The notes beneath the pieces are model-generated. The model saw nothing but the letters and a program-made list of their open reading frames with translations, was not told the DNA's origin and searched no databases. This document shows positions 60,701 through 64,000 of a stretch of 64,000 nucleotides of DNA, in pieces (position 1 is the first letter of the stretch; the number at the start of each line of letters is the position of its first letter). The DNA is taken from NCBI GenBank assembly GCA_050084985.1, contig JBITNC010000001.1, forward strand, positions 104,346,001-104,410,000, in the 5' to 3' direction. Source of the DNA: Nageia nagi (lineage: Eukaryota > Pinophyta). The translations under genes and the position numbers were made by a program.

Positions 60701-62631
60701 ATATAGACATAATTCAATTTCATGAAGTATACTCTATCCTTCTAAGGCTTATCACCTAACATAGATCCTCTCTAAATTTCTATACCAAGTATCATTACTT
60801 GTGGTGACTATTCATTACATGAGACTATAATATATTCAACTTCATTATTTATTTTTCTCTCATTAGGAACTCTTATTTGTTTTCTCTCTTCAATCTAATT
60901 GTTTATATTCCTTACTATGTATTATGAACTCACATTTATCATAGTTCAATACAAAGTTATTTAGTTATATTAAGTGATCCATTTACAAGTATCTACAGTT
61001 AATGGTATCTATCCATAATGTTTAATTTAATATTAATCCATACTTAAATAGGAAGTATAATGTTGCCAAATAATTCTATTTCTAATAAGCATTATTTATT
61101 TTTACATAATATGGGTGATACCTTACAATCTTAGCTTATGAATAACATGGGACAACAATATTGTCCTCTAAATAAATTCATAATTACACCCATACATATG
61201 AAGTAGATGTTTAAGTTTTGCAAAGCTAGATATATAGTCATAATTTCCTTGCATTATATATACTAATGTCATGTAGGGACACTTTTGATACATATAATAT
61301 TATCCCATAGAGTGAACCATATTAAAATCCTTCCTTGAATTATTACCAATAGGTTTACATATGAACCATATGCTATCTTTATGAATGATAATTACATCTC
61401 AAACATGAAGATCATAGTCTATCAATGTATATGATATTCTCAAATGATACATAATGGATTATGAAAAACTTAATTACATATATGTCCCTTACATACAGTG
61501 TAGAGAATTTACATCATATCATTGTACAATTATTTGATAAAGTACATTAATTCTTCATCCTTTGTAAGTAACTCCTTGCCATTTTCATCGCTTCATGCTC
61601 CTCCAAGGGTCCAACATTGATTGATTATGAGTACTAGGAATGGTGTATGAGTATTGAGGATCAATACAACCTCTAACCAATATGTATATTATTCTAAATG
61701 CATCATAAATTATACAAAAAATTTAGATAGCCTATCTATGGAACTTAAAAGGTTTTATGTTCTCTTTAGAGCTACCTCCCTTCCTTGGTCGTATAAAAAA
61801 CTTTCAAGAGTTAGTTATTACACATAACTCTTTCTCAAAATAATGTTAGGAACTCATCATTATACTAGAAGTTTCCTCTTCATGGTATATCCTTTGTCAT
61901 ATATTACATTACTAAAAATCAATTTCTTTGACACAATTATTTCTATCAACGAGGTTTAATTATCATCTAACATTCAATTAATATTGGTATACACTATTCA
62001 CTCTTACCACTTGTTATCCTTCTAATGAAATCATGGATCCTAATTAATTTTGAAACCTTTTTACATCACATACATTTATTGTATATCCTTGAAATCAATT
62101 TTATATTAAAAAAAGGAATACCACATAGTATTTAACTATTTCACTTTGCATTTGAAAAAGGTATTAATATATAATAGGTCAACTAATACCTCCTCAATTA
62201 TGTAATCTAAAAATAACTTATTCAAAAAAAAGCCATATCATGATGTAGGAAATAATGGCAATACATACATTGAGGGTCTATGATGGTTCATATCATGTCA
62301 TACATAATACATAGAATGCATCAACAAACATAGTATTATGGAGTGAAGAATGATTGAATAGTTTGATAGATATCTCATTGACATTATGCCTTCTACTCAT
62401 CGGGTAATGCAAAACTATTTATGCTAATGGGATCCCATAGTAAATTTCCTTATTTGGTGTGCACTATACATTCAAGAAGTTTTGTAACCTATTTACCTAT
62501 AAACCTCATTGAAAAAAACTCATAGAATGCATAGGTCATCAAAAATGTATAGAATAAAAATGTTGGACGGTTTTTGGGATAGATGCTTGTAAGATGCACA
62601 ATAATCATAGGAAAGATATAGTATACAGGAG
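57741..62631. other. Long AT-rich stretch, possible LTR/UTR of Tat elements
   Basis: No gene recognised. A short repeat of TTGATCCATTTGTGG or TCGATCCATTTGTGG lies near 57865-57915. The frame at 60116-60328 is open for 70 codons, but no family fits. Because a Tat pol ends just before and a Tat gag starts just after, a long LTR and leader may be hidden here, but I found no clear repeat pair. Confidence 0.35.
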
Positions 62632-64000
62632 TTGACCACCTATTTCATTTTTAATATCAAGGATTTTGATGATTATGTGAAGTACAGAGTGAAGAGTGAA
62701 GCACAGAGAGAAGAAAATAAAAATTCATTTCATATTTTATATAATTTAGGATCCTTTACTTCAAATTTAAAAAATATCTTCATCAACCTATTAACATTAA
62801 AGTTAAGAGGTAGTACAACTAATGGAAGTGGAGTTTTGGATGGTACTAGACCACCCAGTAGAACTTTCACTTACTCAAATATAATCAATCAACACACTCT
62901 AGGACATGATGAATCGATAAAAAATATTTCACCATATACTTTTCCTAACTTTAGGGATCTTTCTAGTGAAAATCCAAATTAATTCCTATTTGATTTTAAG
63001 TTACTTTGTAGAACATATGATTATGAAAATGATACTCAGAAATTGAAACTCTTTCCATCAACTCTAAAATACAATGCAATGAGATGGTATGAAGGATCAA
63101 AAAGATGAATTATTCATAATCTAACAAGATGAGGAAGAAAGTTTGGAAGACTACTTGGATATATTTTTGTTTGTTCATAAAAGATGTGGTACTACTATTG
63201 ATAAAGAATTTACAAAAACTATATTTTTGAGGGGACTTACATACTTTTCATTAGATGTTCTAAATGTAATGGGAATAGGAAATATAAGTACTTTACCTCT
63301 ATATGACATAGTGTGCCTATGTAAAAATCATTATAGGATAAGGATTTTTTCTCATAAATCAAACCTTATAAACATTATGACAATGTTGTCAATGAATTAA
63401 TTGATGAACTTGTAAATTTTAGAACTAATATTCTTGTTGAGTTAAATCAGTGAAAAGGTGTAGAAAATAAGTCAAACAAAATAAAGGAATCATATGAGTA
63501 TTTAGCATTCTATTATCCAAGATGTAAAAATAAATATGCATTAAATGAGTGCCCTCTTAATAATACTAAAATATGTAGTTTGTTCAATGAGAATCATGTA
63601 ACTAATGAATGTGAATGTTTGAATATAGCTTAGATGTTTTTAGCAAATATGATAACAAAAGAAATAATAGATTTAATCATAATAACCAACAATAAGCTCT
63701 TTTACTAGGACAAATGTAGCAACAATAGTATCAAAATCAATAATGAGTACCTAGACAACCAACTCTTCCTACTCAACCATTCCAAAATCTAAATAATAAT
63801 AGGAAAATGATTGTACTTACCTATCATTCAAATTAAGAAGATACAATATTGATCAATGTTATTTAGTGCCATGAAATACAATTAAGATATGGTAAAAAGT
63901 TGAAAGAACTTGCTCCACCTATCATTGTTGAAATTCTTAATGATGATTATGAAGAATCATTACTACTTGATCATTAAAATAAAGGAGAGAATGATTTGAA
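62632..64000 (+). pseudogene. Tat/Athila-type gypsy gag relic (runs off window)
   Basis: The first frame (62632-62982) is a charged N-terminal part. From about 62985, with frame changes, the capsid signature appears: FDFKLLCRTYDYENDTQKLK followed by LFPSTLKYNAMRWYEGS, then ESLEDYLDIFLF and FTKTIFLRGL (63143-63240). Two zinc-knuckle-like blocks follow at about 63510-63620, YYPRCKNKYALNECPL and ICSLFNENHVTNEC, the arrangement seen in Tat-like gag. Stops are present, and later frames near 63900-64000 are poorly readable. The pol of this copy would lie beyond 64000. Confidence 0.75.

Noticed and set aside
1-64000. tRNA, rRNA or organellar insertions
   Set aside because: No cloverleaf-forming tRNA sequence, conserved rRNA block or plastid/mitochondrial gene was recognised by eye. 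A tRNAscan or rRNA HMM search would be decisive.

Overview
The window looks like intergenic DNA from a seed plant with a very large genome, most likely a gymnosperm. I infer this from the AT-rich sequence, the density of old and broken Ty3/gypsy retrotransposons, the plant-type protein families (exostosin GT47, pentatricopeptide repeat, plant mobile domain, Ptta/En-Spm-like transposase) and the absence of any intact host gene. No bacterial, organellar or RNA-gene signal was seen. The species cannot be fixed from the sequence.

Layout: 1-3.2 kb holds unrecognised DNA and a short non-autonomous LTR element on the minus strand. 4.16-5.30 kb is a frameshifted exostosin-family glycosyltransferase pseudogene. 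5.3-10.5 kb is AT-rich DNA with one degenerate tandem repeat. 10.5-15.4 kb carries minus-strand gypsy relics in the order pol then gag. 15.6-22.45 kb is a plus-strand gypsy element with both LTRs, flanked by an inverted repeat. 23.2-25.25 kb is a gag/protease relic of Tat/Athila type. 25.6-38.4 kb is a decayed minus-strand PPR locus split by an 8.57 kb LTR retrotransposon (27698-36263). 38.4-54.7 kb is a mosaic of duplicated modules: two copies of a Ptta/En-Spm-like transposase relic, PPR fragments, a 240-bp satellite and a TCATATCATATGG array. A gypsy element (46.64-52.27 kb) is nested in the satellite. 54.8-57.7 kb is a Tat-type pol relic with two RNase H domains. 62.6-64 kb is a Tat-type gag running off the window.

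The most interesting object is the 27698-36263 element. It is bounded by two very similar TG...CA LTRs and has PBS-like and PPT-like sites. On its own (minus) strand it has a gag but no visible pol. On the opposite strand it carries a plant-mobile-domain gene with its own TATA-like box, a candidate intron and a coiled-coil C-terminal part. It also holds three classes of tandem repeat and a recurring GGCGGTCC motif. Its in-frame stops are nearly all explicable as CAG to TAG or CGA to TGA changes, the footprint expected from deamination of methylated cytosine. This suggests a silenced, non-autonomous element that carried a second gene antisense to its genome.

Nothing here can be called a working host gene. 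The protein-coding content is best read as fossil transposon and fossil duplicated-gene sequence.
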